Source of the DNA: Macrocystis pyrifera | Taxonomy: Eukaryota; Sar; Phaeophyceae; Laminariales; Laminariaceae | Reading direction: 5' to 3' | DNA: 64,000 nt | Assembly: GCA_031763025.1 (NCBI GenBank) | Contig: JASSKH010000025.1 | Span: forward strand, 6,342,689-6,406,688 | Shown here: positions 49,396 to 62,054 of the stretch, piece by piece | Layout: each line of letters opens with the position of its first letter | How positions within the stretch are numbered: position 1 is the first letter of the stretch | Notes under the pieces: model-generated | Database searches by the model: none | What the model saw: only the letters and a program-made list of their open reading frames with translations | What the model was told of the DNA's origin: nothing | Translations under genes and position numbers: made by a program

Positions 49396-49707
49396 CCCAC
49401 CCTGAATAATCGAATAAGTATCTAGATCACGCGACCATGAAAGGATGTCAACACGAACATCCCGATTTGGAAAGGGGGGTCGAAAATGTGGTTATTCGAA
49501 ACATACAACACGAGGGGATCTACGTCACACCTCGAAATAAGGCTAAAAGACGAATCTTGCAAGAACCAAAACTCGCTATATAGCTGTAAGACGAAATTCG
49601 GAGTCGGCAATACCAATACTCTCGCTGGATGCCAACAGAAATAGGCTACGAGGGAAAGTCGGAGGCCAGAGCAAGCGGGAAACGAATCATAAACCTGTCG
49701 GCGACGC

Positions 49708-50075
49708 CATGTGTCCAGGTGTTACCCACGGGGGGCAGGAATGCCGTTTCTGAGTGTGTATGTGCTCGTCCACATATTCTATTACTAGTCCTTTCCATGC
49801 TGTCTCTCATCTCCATCCTAAGCATAATGCAGGAATCCCAAACAGGGAAAAAGCTATTAATAGGCCACACGAAGCAATGATCCCTTGGGGGCAACATCGA
49901 ACAGAGTTGATGTTCCCTTATTCCAACATGCGCACCGCCTGTCAGAAAGCGTGACGACACACAATCTAACCAATCACAAAGAATAACCGTACCATACGTA
50001 CATGCATGTAAGTATCATACGTTCCTACTTCGTATCTCTGGTATATCTATAGCACGTTTGCCGGACTCCATCACA
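49708..50075. repeat. Family G, second copy
   Basis: GCTGTCTCTCATCTCCATCC, ATCGAACAGAGTTGATGTTC and CGCCTGTCAGAAAGCGTGAC in the same order and direction as the first copy. Confidence 0.75.
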
Positions 50076-52362
50076 GTAGGATATAGTCGTGTTTTATGTA
50101 TCGATGCATACACGTAGAAGGGTTTACGAGGCTGGGATTGTGTGCTGCTTCGTACCTGGTGTCAGATACCTGGTATCTCGTAGGGTACCATTATAATGTA
50201 CTATTGAAAGTCAACGCTGACGTACGTTTATTATACAGTAGTGTGCAGCGCTGGCTAATGTAGTCTAGCAGAGAGTCCCCATGACAGAGAGAGGTAGGTT
50301 GTTCCATGATCGAGAAACGAGCAATCATCCGCACTTTAACAACGCTGCTGCAATGAGGCATGCGTCAGAGCGATCGGCGGTCGAGACCCTAGCCTTGCAA
50401 GATCTCGACCAGTTTTGCGGGTAAAGCAAAAGCTCGATGTGCGTTCTCGTACGTTGAGTTTTTCTCTCCGTCATTTTCTGCACACGTCTGACTTCGGGTA
50501 CAGCACCGCCCAAAGGGATGCCGAGGACCTCTCCTACAGCTAAACATACGCCAGCCTAGTATACGCTGCCCGCGACCGTAGGTCTGAGTATTTCGCCGGG
50601 GTTGTCCCCCCACATGCTTGAAAATTGCTTTTCCAGGGCTGCGAGTGGTGTAATGCGGAACCTCTCTCTGTACCGCCACAACATGTCAACCGCACTGGGA
50701 ACAGGACACGAATCAACAAAAATTGGTACCTCGTACGTATTCACCAATGCTAAGAGTAGCAGACCTTTTCCCCAAGCGAACACGGACCCACGTTGCTCAC
50801 CTCGAGACAGAAGTACGCGTGCCCTCTCTCGGTAATATGCCCTTCACCCGCTCTGCCCTCCACCATCGCTGCCTCCCCAGCCCTACGAGTACCGGACTGG
50901 GAGATCAGCAGATCACCAGAGACCAGAGACAAAAAAAAAAAAAACTTGGATCCATGCGGCGCAATTCGTTCAAAAATGCGGCGGAATTATTATCGTACTA
51001 AAATTCAGTATAGCATACATCCATATTCTGCGTAGTATTTCTCGTTTGCCATACTGTATCCTATATGATAAATGCGGTTCTGCTCAGTCTACTGGCTTAC
51101 CGGTTTTAGCAGGTACTGCTGTACGTACCAGCCGGGTAGCAGGGTAGACGAGTCCTCACATGGATCGGGACCAAGCGGGCACCAATTACTAAAGTAATGA
51201 GAGTGGTGGACAGGGCGCCAACGTGTCAACGCGAACTGCCGGAAGCGCTCGGCATCTCGGTATGGACGACAAGCATGACGAGGTATGTCGGAGCACTCTT
51301 CCAGTTCACAGCCCATGATATGATACGAGACTGCTGTAGAAGAGCTTGTGGTACAAAGCATGCGTGGCCGCCTACGTGGCGTTCAGAAGGGTAGCTCTGC
51401 ACACGCGGGTCCCAGTGGCAAGTTTTGGCGGATTGTTGTGGTACAGACGGCGTAGATCATAACTGGTTAATTCACAATCGTACATGAAGTAGAGCTCTAC
51501 ATTGGTGTGTAAAGTGTGTATGGCTATGATGATGATCTCGCATTAGCTCATTTGCTTACTTCCCTGCAATCCTGCCTGTGGCCACAAAACAGGCTGAAAA
51601 AGGATCTCGGCGGGAAAAAATAAGCAAGTACGAAATAGTGCGCACCGCAGTATCATACCAGTCCGTAAGGAAAACGATACTAACGAGCTGTGGTATACCA
51701 TCCCGTATCACTTGCAACCAAATAACACCAGGAACACATCCACGTTGTAGTATATGGTACACTAAAAAAAAGGCAAGGAAAAAAGAAAAAAGAAAAACAC
51801 GAAGAGGGAACAGAAAGAAAGAAAGGAGAAAATAAAAGAAAGAAAAACGAAGCAAACATACGCTAAGGGCGCAGGCCGAGTCCCGAGGACAAAAGGTTGC
51901 TGCTTGCCAGTACGATCAGTCCTATGATATGTCGAGCTCATGAACGAACATGAGGACGTCACAAGAAGACCAGACGGGAGGCAAAAAAAAAGAACTAACA
52001 ACAAACAAAAAACGAGCACTCCTAAGTTCAGTTGGTAGATCAAGGACGACACAACCGGCACAGAGAGGACAGAGACAGACAGACCAAAGGGGGGCTGAAA
52101 AAAATCAACGTAATCAAAATCAGAACCAACTGGCGAAACAACGAAGGGTAACACAAATATTACAATAAGGTGACGCAGCCGACGCAAAATGGCAGGATAC
52201 GGTAATATGATATCCTCGTGGAGAGCGCGTGATACTCACTCACGCGAAAATAAACAGTAGATCGCTGGAATTGCTGGAACAAGTTTTCAGAGCAATGTCG
52301 ATGTTCAGTGTCTGATTTTCGGCGTCTCGGTATGGCCGACAAGCATGACCAGGTAATGTACG
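50076..52362. other. Intergenic, with ORF fragments of unknown origin
   Basis: Minus-strand frames between 50,930 and 50,325 (for example VPIFVDSCPVPSAVDMLWRY) look like remains of an older coding sequence, but I do not recognise the family. 51,760-52,150 is purine-rich low complexity. Confidence 0.35.
51250..51320 (+). repeat. Family H copy (empty site)
   Basis: TCTCGGTATGGACGACAAGC and GACGAGGTATGTCGGAGCAC match the sequences that flank the MITE at 52,363. Confidence 0.7.
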
Positions 52363-52488
52363 ACTCCCCGTAAGCGCATATTAGAGCTACCCCCTAACCA
52401 CTGAGCCAATAGTCAGGGCTATTAGTCAGCGCTGACCGTTACCTCGGTGGTTAGGGGGTATCTCTAGTAATTTTTTATCCGGGGAGTG
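52363..52488. mobile_element. MITE (~125 bp) inserted in a family H copy
   Basis: Ends ACTCCCCG / CGGGGAGT; inner arms AGCTACCCCCTAACCACTGA and CTCGGTGGTTAGGGGGTATC. The flanks ACAAGCATGACCAGGTAATG and TTGTCGGAGCACCC are contiguous at 51,270-51,300. Unlike families A and B in sequence. Non-coding. Confidence 0.75.
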
Positions 52489-52609
52489 TCTTTTGTCGGA
52501 GCACCCTTCTACTGTTCAGTAAATGGCACCTTTCACCGCGTGCCGCAAGGCTCTCCGTGGAGCACCCAAACTCTTTGGTTTTTGCTACCTCCGGCCACAC
52601 CAGAAAACA

Positions 52610-52856
52610 AATCAATTCTTCGACGCTGCCATTCATACCCAAAAAATCCATCTCACAAGCGGTTCTTAGTGGGATGAAGCTAATCCTTCATGCAACTCAC
52701 CCAACAGCCCACGGCGCTTCGAGCTTGGTGCCAGCAATGTCTGTCTGCTCGGTGAAAACCCGACGTGTTCCGTTCCGGCGTTGTAGGGATGCAATGGTCT
52801 ATGGTCATACGACTACGGCCATGCATGATATGAGTACACCCCGCCCCCCACTCACC
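52610..52856 (-). repeat. Family C copy, reverse orientation
   Basis: Begins AATTCTTCGACGCTGCCATT and ends CATGATATGAGTACACC followed by CCGCCCCCCA. It lies just downstream of a MITE-containing family H copy. Confidence 0.7.
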
Positions 52857-52908
52857 CGGCCCACAGATATCGTCCCTGGAATATATGTTACAACAAGCGC
52901 AAGACACC

Positions 52909-53034
52909 TTAGCCACGCTTCTGGAGGGGGCGGTCAAGTCCGGCGGCGCGGCTGATCCCCGACATCCTCATCTGCCGCTTGGCTGCCGTGTGGAAGACGA
53001 CGGGAAAGAGCTTGGTGCGCAGGACATCGGCCAC
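52909..53034 (-). CDS. Candidate short terminal exon, unknown protein
   Basis: Acceptor ATTTTTCTGGCGATTGCAG then VADVLRTKLFPVVFHTAAKR, QMRMSGISRAAGLDRPLQKRG and TAA. Codons are strongly G/C-ending, unlike the flanks. Other exons were not located; an open frame (DFEVDGKPVVGPTPDFSGD) lies just upstream in another phase. Function unknown. Confidence 0.3.
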   Translation of the reverse strand: MADVLRTKLFPVVFHTAAKRQMRMSGISRAAGLDRPLQKRG

Positions 53035-53523
53035 CTGCAATCGCCAGAAAAATCTGGCGTCGGTCCTACGACGGGCTTGCCGTCCACTTCGAAGTCCCGG
53101 AGGCGACCTGAAGAGCCGCTCAGAAGCGTACCTGGGGCCTCCTGGTCCTTAAGTCGCGCGGTAAGAGCAACGTTGGCCACACACCCACACATCGTGAAAT
53201 CGCGAGGCTACGTGGTCGAACGTGATAAGCAGATGTCGACGTATGATCGCAGTGCAAAATCTATATCGCACCTGTACACGAAGCATTAGTGGTGGTTACT
53301 CGCTGGCTAGCACCTTGACGAAAGCGAAAGTAAATTGCCGTAAAAATCGTCACAAGAGACAGACGCGATCCCGCAAGACCTTGCTATCTCCCTGCCACCC
53401 ATCCACCCCTCCACCCACTCACCCTTTCTCCCTCCTTAAGGTTGTAACATTGCCCTCCCGCTTGTTGCCGCTACTGCCTTACGAAAAAGAAACGCATCGA
53501 CTGGCTCCCTGCCTTACCAACAG

Positions 53524-56500
53524 CGGCGAAGGGGACGACACCACCAACAGCAGCAGCAGCAGCAGCAAAAGAAACAACAGAAGCAGCACCAACAGCAAAG
53601 GCAGCAGCCGCAGGAACCAAACTCCAGCGGCCACGCGGTGGTCCTACTCTATGGCATACTCGGAAACAATCTTCTGGGTGCAGGACCCCAGAGCTCGGTG
53701 GCCAGGGAATTCCGACGCTTGCCACCCGCAAGCGCGTGCCAGGCTTCAGGATTGGTCTCCCCGGTGGCGTGTGCTCAAAAAAGAGACACGTCTATCCAAC
53801 ACACGTATCTCCGAATATTCGAAAGGGTGGTGAACCATGTGGACGGGGGGCGGCAGCGGGGTGCGGGAGAGGTGGTCGTGCGACTGGGGTGGTAGCCGAG
53901 GGCAGCTTGGAAGTCGACGCGCGGCAAGCCAGGCTGGGGGAGTGGGGTGCGGTGTCGTGCAGATCGTGCCGCCATGAGGTGAGAGAGAGACGAGCATCAT
54001 TTCACAGCTGTTCGGAGCATAAAACATGCCGCACGTCGGGTGCTTACGATACGGGTATCAAGCCACCTAAATTTTCTGGCGCCTTCTCCCTTGACTTTTG
54101 AGAAAGAGAGACTATATGGAGTATCCCTTTGAGGACTGCAGTCCCATTTTGGGAACAAACCACTCAAATTCTGAGTAGTTTTTCCCCAAAACAGGAATGC
54201 AGCGATAGAAGGGTTAAGAAGGGGAACAGCCCCGTGAAGTAGGTGTTATTGAACGAAATATATTGTGCAACACAAGTGGGACAGGGCAGTATGCCTTATC
54301 AGGGAGGTTCCTCATTTGAAGAGTTAAGTCAGTCAGGAATATTGCCTTAAAGGGGGACAAAAGTACTGTGTACCTCTGTCGCAGCACGCGTCGCGCGTTG
54401 ATTGACCCTAGATTTTATTCCCGGGGGTGCGCCTTGCTTAATTCGGTTTTTGATGACTTTCTTTCCTTGCGGCGTATAAAAAGTACCGTACGTTGACGCC
54501 GGATTGTGTCCTCGGGGGGTCACTTCGCTTGATTCGGTGTCTGATGTTGTATTGCATCGTGTAAGAAATACCGTACGTTGACCCTGCATTCTATTTATTG
54601 AGTAGTAGTTTTGCTGTGCTCGGTGTCTGGTGGTGCTGCTGTTGCCGGCGAGCGAGGCGAGGGAAAAAAGGAGTCGGTTGAGTTATTTACGTCGGCGGTT
54701 GATGGTATGGCTCGTGAGCAAGCAATAAATCGAATGCAACTGAAACGTCGTCCTGCGGTCCCAAGTATTGGAGAGTGCAAGTAAACGATGTCGAAACCTT
54801 GCACTCTTAAGCGCGCAGCCGACGAAATCATTGTCAGCACGTACACGTGTGTACTTCTCTACGTTAATAGCTTGGTTGTCGGTTTTGCGAAAGGCGAAGG
54901 CCACTAAGAGAATGGCCTACCGGTGGCCCAACTTCTCTGTGACGATGGCTCCCGTTGGCATATCGTATGTATCTTCACCCTTTCCCCGCTGTGTCTTTTT
55001 CGCCTCATCCCGGAGATAGGATCCCATCAACACAATACCCACCTATCAAACGTGACATAGCCAATTATCTGTAGCGGTGCATGCATACCGATGCGGCTGA
55101 CTGACATCCTTCTCTATTCGCCTGAACTGTATCCTCTTGGATCGTTGGCAGTGCTGGTTCGGATGCTCCTGTCAGTGCCATGCTGCTACCACTGTGGAGG
55201 TGGTTTTCGACACCGAGAATTTTTTCGGCGTTAAGAACGGCCTCGAACCTGTACCTGGCGCCCCGCCGACCGGTACAGCAACATCGCCCGAACCAGGAGT
55301 GAGCTCAACATCTTCAGAAACTCTCGAGCAGTCGGGAATTTCTGCAGCAGCTCTTTTACAACAACGCTCGCCGGCGCGCAAGGGCCCGCAAGAGTCAAGG
55401 AACCATGACAGAGCAGGGACTGACTCGGACCGCGGCAACCTCCATCGCGCCCTTGGTGCCGACCAAAGCGGTGACTCGAGCGAGGCAGGCCATTACTCGC
55501 GCGCCGTCGACGGTAGTCCGAACGTCGCGCAATCTCTCGAATTCAATCAACCGGAAAGCGGAAACAGGGTTTCCTCCCAGAGGGCGGCGGTGGCCCATCA
55601 ATCGTTAAGCGGGTCCAGCGGTAGCGTGAGCGGTGTCCGACGCCGCGGTAGAAGGCCTGAATGCCGAGGCTTCTTGGAGAGTCCATCGCAATCAGGCGCC
55701 GTCACCGTCACGGACAGGATTGACAGCGGTGGCGGGACTTGCTTGTGCTCCGCCACCTGCTGGTTCGCATGTGCGTGCGTCTGTCACACAGCCACAGATG
55801 TACCAGCGTGCGTGTCCGAGGCCGGTGATGTCTTGCCCCCGGCGGCGCTGGCACCACATGCCATCGAAGCTGTGGTGATCAACAGCGTCGCTCGATCCCT
55901 CCTCGCCAACGGCGTCGATACACCCGAAAATCAGTATGACGATTACGATTCCGTAGCAGGCGTGGGGGGAAATCGTCAAGCCCAGCTGCGACAAAAAGAA
56001 GAAGAAGAAGAAGAAGAAGGATCCCCTTGGGTGAGCGGGACTAGCGGCAACCCCGTCAGCTATTCCGAGAATTTTCGAGACAGTAGTGGTACTCCCGGTC
56101 CAGCAGAAGCAACGGGAGCGCCACCACCGGTGGTTCTCCTCGCACCCTCTGGAGGCGCCGAGGCGGTTGCGACAACAGACGTGGGCGAGGGAAGCGCGAT
56201 AAGAACGCGCCCGGCCAGGGATGAACAGAGGCTGAGGCAGGGGGGGCGCGAGCCGTCGGCAGTTCGAGCACGGACCGCAGGCGAGCAGACCCCGGGCGAA
56301 CACACCCGGCGCGAGCGTACTCCACGCGAACACACACCGCGCGAGTATACGCCGGACTTGCAAAGTGCGTTTCTGGCCACTTCAGAGCGCGTGGGGGGGG
56401 CAAGAGCGATTAGCTTCGGCACGGCGGCGCGTTTCTATCGCTCGGTCGGACTGGATGGCGGCGGTCCTTCGATCGGCGCGAGAAAAGGAGAAGCCTGCGA

Positions 56501-59348
56501 GGGAACAGGCGACACGAGGTGGGTTGGTTGCTGCTCATATTGGTAGCCCGAAGAAGTACATAGTCTTCAAACCCTCACGCATGTACTGCGCGGCCACACG
56601 CAACATGCTATTCAAAAATGATCTGGCGCTCAACGAAAGGAGCGAGACACATGCAGTAGTGAGCGTTTTTTTTTACTCCAATCCCCCCCCCCCCCCCCCC
56701 CATGGTTGGTCATATGTCTACGGCCATACATGATATCGAGTACACCCCCCCCCCCCCGTTTATGGTTTCCTACTTGCTTGCCAAATGAATACGTTTTTTA
56801 ACCCCTCAATCGCCGCCCGGTCATAATCCCTCTGGGACTTCACTTGACTATAGTATAGGATGGAGGAAAGTGTCGAAACAAACGGACGGTTGTAGGACCG
56901 GACAGCACGAAGCAGCAGCACGAAGCAGCAGCCCGGACGGACTGCTCAGGTATAGTAGGGGTTTTTACCCACACTACGTACATACAATACGTGCGGAAAC
57001 CCCCAACCGACAGGGGCGCAGCATTGATATTTATGCGAGCCGTACCGCTTCGCGCTTTCCCTACAGAGACGGGTTCGTCAGACCGCACCCAGCATATCAA
57101 TCATACTACTCCGGCACACCACTCTGAGTGGCAATGTAAGGACCGTCCATGTGTAAATACCAATACATATCTGTCACTACATCTCGGTCCAGATAGGTAG
57201 CCAGCAACAAGCCACTTTTGCCCGACCCCACACAGTCGAATAACAGTGGCAAAAGCCCGATCTCGCCGAGCTAACTTTTTCATCGCGCCAGCCAGATACT
57301 AGTGCATATAAGCCCTGAGCGCGCCGATATGCACCTTCTTCTCGCTCTTCTTCGATCTCTCTCCCTCCCTCCCTACACGCAGGCGGCATTACGTCCCCTC
57401 GCTATTACGGGTGGGCATATGTAGTAAGAATAAAAACCGCGATTTGCCCAAAACCCATTTATTCACCCTTGTGTTTTCACACCGTATTTGGTTCTGATTA
57501 ATACTGTGTGTTGCTCCGGAATAATGCTTTTACCGGGGGAGGGGGGGGGGGGGGCAATAGTATTCAGAACCCACGATGAACCCAAAAAAACACGCCTCCC
57601 CCGATCTTTTCAAACCAAAGTTGGTTCTGATAGCTAGGATTTCCCCCTGCAAGAGCATCACATGCTCTTTGTACCTCGGTAGATCAACGAGCTGCGGTAC
57701 GGTAAAATGTTTTGCAACTGGGGACTTTGCGGTTTTGACACCTTGGGGAATTCATTCTCCCTCGGGCGGAGGAGGACGCCTCTTCGAAACATCGCCACTG
57801 AGAAAAATATATATATATATATATATTGTTTTTTGGGCTTGACGTTATATACGGGGGTCCAGACGAGAAAGCCCATGGGGGTTGGTGTATCGGGCTCTTA
57901 GCTTTTGCGGTGGGGGAACTATATCTAAATCGGTTTGTGACGTGAGGTATATACATAAAACTCTTCATGTGAAAGAGCCTCACTTGCCCCACCGTGGCAG
58001 GCGTCTGTTGCGGGGGGAATATGCTACTCAGAACCAATCTCGGGGTGTGTAAACATAGGAGGAGATACAAGGGTTATGTGAGGTCCATCGTGCTTTCTGA
58101 CTGCTCTGCCCCCCCCCCCGAAACAACGGACACAACGACGTCAGGTTAGCTTTCATCGCTAACGGCGTAACCTACACCACCGCGTGCGTGTACCCCTCAT
58201 CTCCCCCCCCCCCGTCGTGTCCCGTCCCTTTTTGCTGTTCCTATATATTTATATAGCCATGACAGAGAAGCAGCCACCCGCCCAAAGTTGAAAGGTTTCC
58301 TTCTCAGCCGGAGGGCGCGCGACCCGGCGCTGGCGCGTGCAGAATCGGCGGCCGCGGCAGCTCTGACAATGGCGGACCGATTTTCTCGGGGCCCTGTCAC
58401 TGCGACCGTGTGCATCGACCCCCCCCCCCTCCAGGCAGACACCAAACTAGTGGTGGGGACGCCGAACGCGACCAAGGTGTTGCGAACGACGACCCCGCCC
58501 ACGTCGGCGGTGCAGGGCAAGAAGGCGCACCGGGAGTTTCACGCGGCGTTTCCGAGGAGACGGCCGGGGATAGCGGGGCGATGGGCGGCGGCAAGTCCCT
58601 CCAGACAGTAGTGGTGGCAGGAGGAACTGATAATGAGGATCTCGCTGAAACAGAAAAAACGCCTCCAGGTCGGGAAACCGCGGTGAAACCAGCGAAACCT
58701 TTGGTGGCAGCAGGATCGACGACCGCCAATGCTGGGATGGTTGGGGCGGCTTCGGAGACAACCATAGCGACCGTGGCAGCGGCAACTACAACAGCGGCGA
58801 ACCCAGGAAACAAAAAATCAGCAGCCGCAGTATGTGCAGCGCCGGCCATTTCAGGAAACGAAAACTCAGCAGCAGTACGTGCACCTGGATTATTAGCAGC
58901 CTGTACCGATGCAGAGGGCCTATCACGGAACGCGGGGGGAGAGGAACGGAGACAAAGCTGCAACACCCCCTTACAGCCAGCTTTGATCCTTGTGACGCCT
59001 TCCTTTCTCATCGGCCAAGGACGCGATCGATCGTTTTCGCGCGACCCCCACACGAACCAGTCCGGGAAAAAACCGGGCCGCCAAAAGGGAGGGGATGACG
59101 CGCCTGGCCCGGGGCATTACCATGCCAGAGGAGGCGGGGGCAATGGATGGGGAGAGGGAGCGAGGGGCCCCTCGATAGCTCCGAAGAGGTGCGACGCATT
59201 GCTGCGGTATTGGTGGGGGGGGGGGGGGGCGGGGAGGGCAACTAATGTTTCTGAGGCTCCTTCCGTAAGGAGATTCCTAACGTATATCACACGGGTGATA
59301 GAAAATAACACACCCCCTACCGTATACCATACGGGTGATCAAAAATAG
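53524..59348 (+). CDS. Tentative gene with duplicated CWFxCxCxCH motif
   Basis: Three phase-compatible exons: 53524-53871 (acceptor CTTACCAACAG|CGG, donor GGAGAG|GTGGTC), 55152-56518 (acceptor TTGGCAG|TGC, donor ACGAG|GTGGGT) and 58439 onward (acceptor after a C run, CCAGGCAG|ACAC), open to a stop at 59348 at most. The first exon has poly-Gln then HAVVLLYGILGNNLLGAGPQ. The second opens with CWFGCSCQCHAATTVEVVFD and carries CSATCWFACACVCHTATDVP 202 residues later, with Ser/Gly/Glu-rich sequence and short TPRE(H/Y) repeats between 56,270 and 56,350. The third is Ala/Thr/Gly-rich. The Cys/His spacing could bind metal (inference), but no known zinc-finger class fits. The 5' end was not found and the joins are unproven. 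Confidence 0.38.
54122..54217. mobile_element. Family B MITE
   Basis: TATCCCTTTGAGGACTGCAG to GAATGCAGCGATAGAAGGG and TTAAG. Confidence 0.78.
54390..54640. repeat. Three-unit diverged tandem repeat, ~90-bp period
   Basis: TACCGTACGTTGAC and TTCGGTGTCTGATG-like blocks recur, with unit ends TTCGGTTTTTGATG, TTCGGTGTCTGATG and CTCGGTGTCTGGTG. Confidence 0.65.
55152..56518 (+). CDS. Exon with two CWFxCxCxCHxAT modules
   Basis: First module at 55152 (CWFGCSCQCHAAT), second at 55758 (CWFACACVCHTAT), both in one frame of 469 open codons. The reverse strand also has a 223-codon frame, but it lacks such internal repetition. If the donor at 56518 is not used, the frame ends at 56546. Confidence 0.48.
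56676..56758 (-). repeat. Family C remnant between two C runs
   Basis: Only TATGTCTACGGCCATACATG and GATATCGAGTACACC survive, bracketed by C runs at about 56,684-56,700 and 56,746-56,757. Confidence 0.55.
57120..58260. other. Possible intron or intergenic stretch, no feature assigned
   Basis: Lies inside the last intron of the tentative CWFxCxCxCH gene. Contains a G run (57,537-57,553), (TA)n at 57,807-57,825 and repeated GGTTCTGAT / CAGAACC words; nothing else. Confidence 0.35.
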
Positions 59349-59440
59349 CACACACCCTACCGTATATCACACCGGTGATAAAAATAACACACCCCCTACC
59401 TTATACCACACCGGTGATAAAAAAATAACACATCCCCCTC
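59278..59440 (+). repeat. Family E end arranged as four ~40-bp tandem units
   Basis: CGTATATCACACGGGTGATA followed by AAATAACACACCCCCTAC, repeated four times with small changes (CGTATACCATACGGGTGAT, CGTATATCACACCGGTGAT, CTTATACCACACCGGTGAT), the last running on into CCTCGGACG. Only the left end of the family E element is multiplied. Confidence 0.85.
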
Positions 59441-61956
59441 GGACGAACGTAGAAATCGATTTTCTCGACAATGCGGAAGGCGCAAACAACGCCAGGCGGT
59501 AGCGATGGATGTGTCCTAATGGAATTATCTCGAGTCGAAGTATCTCGACCCGAGAGCTTTCCATAAGCCCAAGCATTTTTTCTTTGTGCGTGTAGCCCCT
59601 GCCCCCCCCCCCCCCCCCCCCCTGCGTTCAGAGAAATTCGGCTACGAACTTTGTCTCAGGGAGACGTGTTTATCTTGCGTGCTACCAGGTATGCGGTATA
59701 CATGTTACAGTAGAGGTGCACCTACTTTTGCCTTCTGAGGCTTTTCGCACTCACATTTTGGTTGTACACTATTAGTCAGTCAAAAGTCACCTAAAAGTTG
59801 ATTTGATAAGAACGAAAGTGCACCCCGACGAACTAACCTAAGGCCGGCTATTGTTACCATAGGTACACAAAAACACTCACGTTGCTGAACAATTGTATTG
59901 GCAGCATCTCGACGATTTTTTTAGTGCTAAGGAGCCCCGATATTTAGACACAATTGGCCAAAAAGCGCTACCCCTATCGCAGCAAGCACGCCTCCATACC
60001 CCTGTCGCACGCTTAAACACCCCGATGAAAAAAAAGCATGGCCTTAAGGTATACAAGGTACATAACAGAAAAAAAACATTGTAAAAACACGAAATCAATG
60101 GGACTTAATTAACTATATTCTGTGGTGAGTCTCGGTCAGTTCAGGAGCCCCTGTCAAGTGAGTCAGCTAGAAAAATGTTTGTTTTGGTCTAAACGCTTTG
60201 CTGCCCCCTATCTTAGCCCGCTTTTTTTTCGTTTGGCTGAAATGTTTTCTGGTCTTTGCGTGACGGGGGCGGTGAACATCCCCCCGTCATAGTTGTTTAT
60301 ATTCTAAATATATATATGTATATATCTCAGCAACCCCAAGGCTGTCGAATTTCTTGCAAACGTTTCGGCACCGGAAGACTGTTCGTCTGTGGTAAACAAA
60401 GCAATCGTGTACGTGCGTACCCAGTTCGCTAGTTTGTGTTGCGTGGGGATCTCCGCGCGTGCGGTGGTGAAATATCCCCCCGGTCCTGTACCCCAAAACG
60501 TTATCCCAGCGGGCCAGGTCTAACCGTTTTTTTTTTTTTTGTTTTTGTCGCGTTCCCATTTGCTTCGGCGGGAAAGACCATGTGCGCCGAGTGTGCGTGT
60601 AGTTGGCCCTCGTGTGATGGAGTGCGGTACACGGGCTATGCACACAGAAGAAGCGATGTCAGGCTTCTGAAAAGGCGGTGCACAAGGCAGAATAGAGAAA
60701 CTTCACTCGTCCACTTTGAGCTCCCCGTCAGATCACTGTTTTCTGTACCCTGGGGGTTTCTCTCGGCTATGTTTCCTGTGCTGTGTATTGATGCCTATTA
60801 CGGGGGTCCATAGTTAATAGGACCTGTAGTATACATAAAAACCTATTTATTTATCAATTTTTACTAACAATATTTGGTCCTGTTAACTATGGTCCCCCGT
60901 AATAGTAGGAGGATTTGAGACAAGCATGGAATGGAATGGGCTATTCTTACGGTATTTCTCTTCGGGAATTTCGTACGCGCAGGACAATCCTCAAGCACAA
61001 ATCACGGGAGGTGCTGGAAATCCGGAAGGCCAAAGAAACTTGTCTCCGCGGTCCGGGCGAGTACGACATCGGCAGGTGGGCTTCGTCCTTCTACTATAAT
61101 ATCTACTGTACTGAACATAAACACATATTTGGCTTTAATTCCAAGTAATGTGTGATTCCAAAACCGGAATGCGATCCGAAAGGGGCTGAGGTCATTTTAT
61201 TAAAAGGGCAAAAGTCTTGCTTTGCGTTTCGACGAAAGAGTACTAGCTGCCGCAATAGCGAGTTCCGTCGCCGTACGCACATAGATGGCTAGCGTGTCAG
61301 CATCCGTTAGTAATATGAATGTCTTTTTGTTCGTTTGTTGCAGAGTTTTTTTTTTTTTCAGAATAGTTGTCCGACCGCTGCAACAGGGAGTTGGCGTCAA
61401 CATCCATGTCTACGTGCTCTGCCCCCCTTGTTTTGATGAGACCCCCTTTTTCAGGTGTGAAAACAGTGTCGCCTTGCCATTGCTGCAGCAATATGGATAC
61501 TGCGGGTACTCGATAAACACGTCACGTGACCGTTAGCGGATTCGCTCGACTGCCACGCCGCGAATAATGCAGATAGATACGGATTGCATCCGCTGGACGT
61601 ATACACGGTCTCGAGTTTAGGCCCATCCTTGTTTGGCGGTGGGGTTTGTCGCGTGGCGTGGAATAGGATGCTCTTCAAAATGCCTCGCTCTTTCGGCGAA
61701 ACCTGTGTTTCTTGCTTCATCTTGACGAAGTCCACTATGATCTCACTATGATCCAAAAGGATATAAAGACAGTTGGTAACTTGTTGGGCCCCACCCCACC
61801 CATGAAAAGTTGGCACTTACATTGTCACTCGTCTACAATTCGTAACCGTACGCACCCTACATGCAATCGCTGTACAGCGGAAATTTAAGTCCCTCGAAAG
61901 CACGGACCCGTGCTACGATGTAGGGGTAGCACCTTTTTGCCTTCTGAGGCTCCTCA
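59441..61956. other. Intergenic, no gene recognised
   Basis: One family A MITE. TTTTGCCTTCTGAGGCT occurs near 59,729 and 61,936 as traces of another dispersed repeat. Confidence 0.4.
60796..60905. mobile_element. Family A MITE
   Basis: TATTACGGGGGTCCATAG to GGTCCCCCGTAATAG, well preserved. Confidence 0.85.
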
Positions 61957-62054
61957 CTTAACCATTTTAGCCTGAAATCCCGTTTGGGGGCAAAGCTACT
62001 TAGAACTAGAGTGGTTTGTCCCCAAAACGCTGCTGCAGTTCTAGAAGGCCCCAA
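61957..62054. mobile_element. Family B MITE
   Basis: CTTAACCATTTTAGCCTGAA to GCTGCTGCAGTTCTAGAAGG. Confidence 0.7.

Noticed and set aside
50325-50930. Minus-strand coding remnant (PIFVDSCPVPSAVDMLWRY)
   Set aside because: It looks like the trace of an old ORF, but I cannot name a family and the evidence is too thin for a gene call.
51556-52187. Phe/Leu-rich minus-strand frames resembling membrane proteins
   Set aside because: Reverse translation of an A/G-rich low-complexity stretch.
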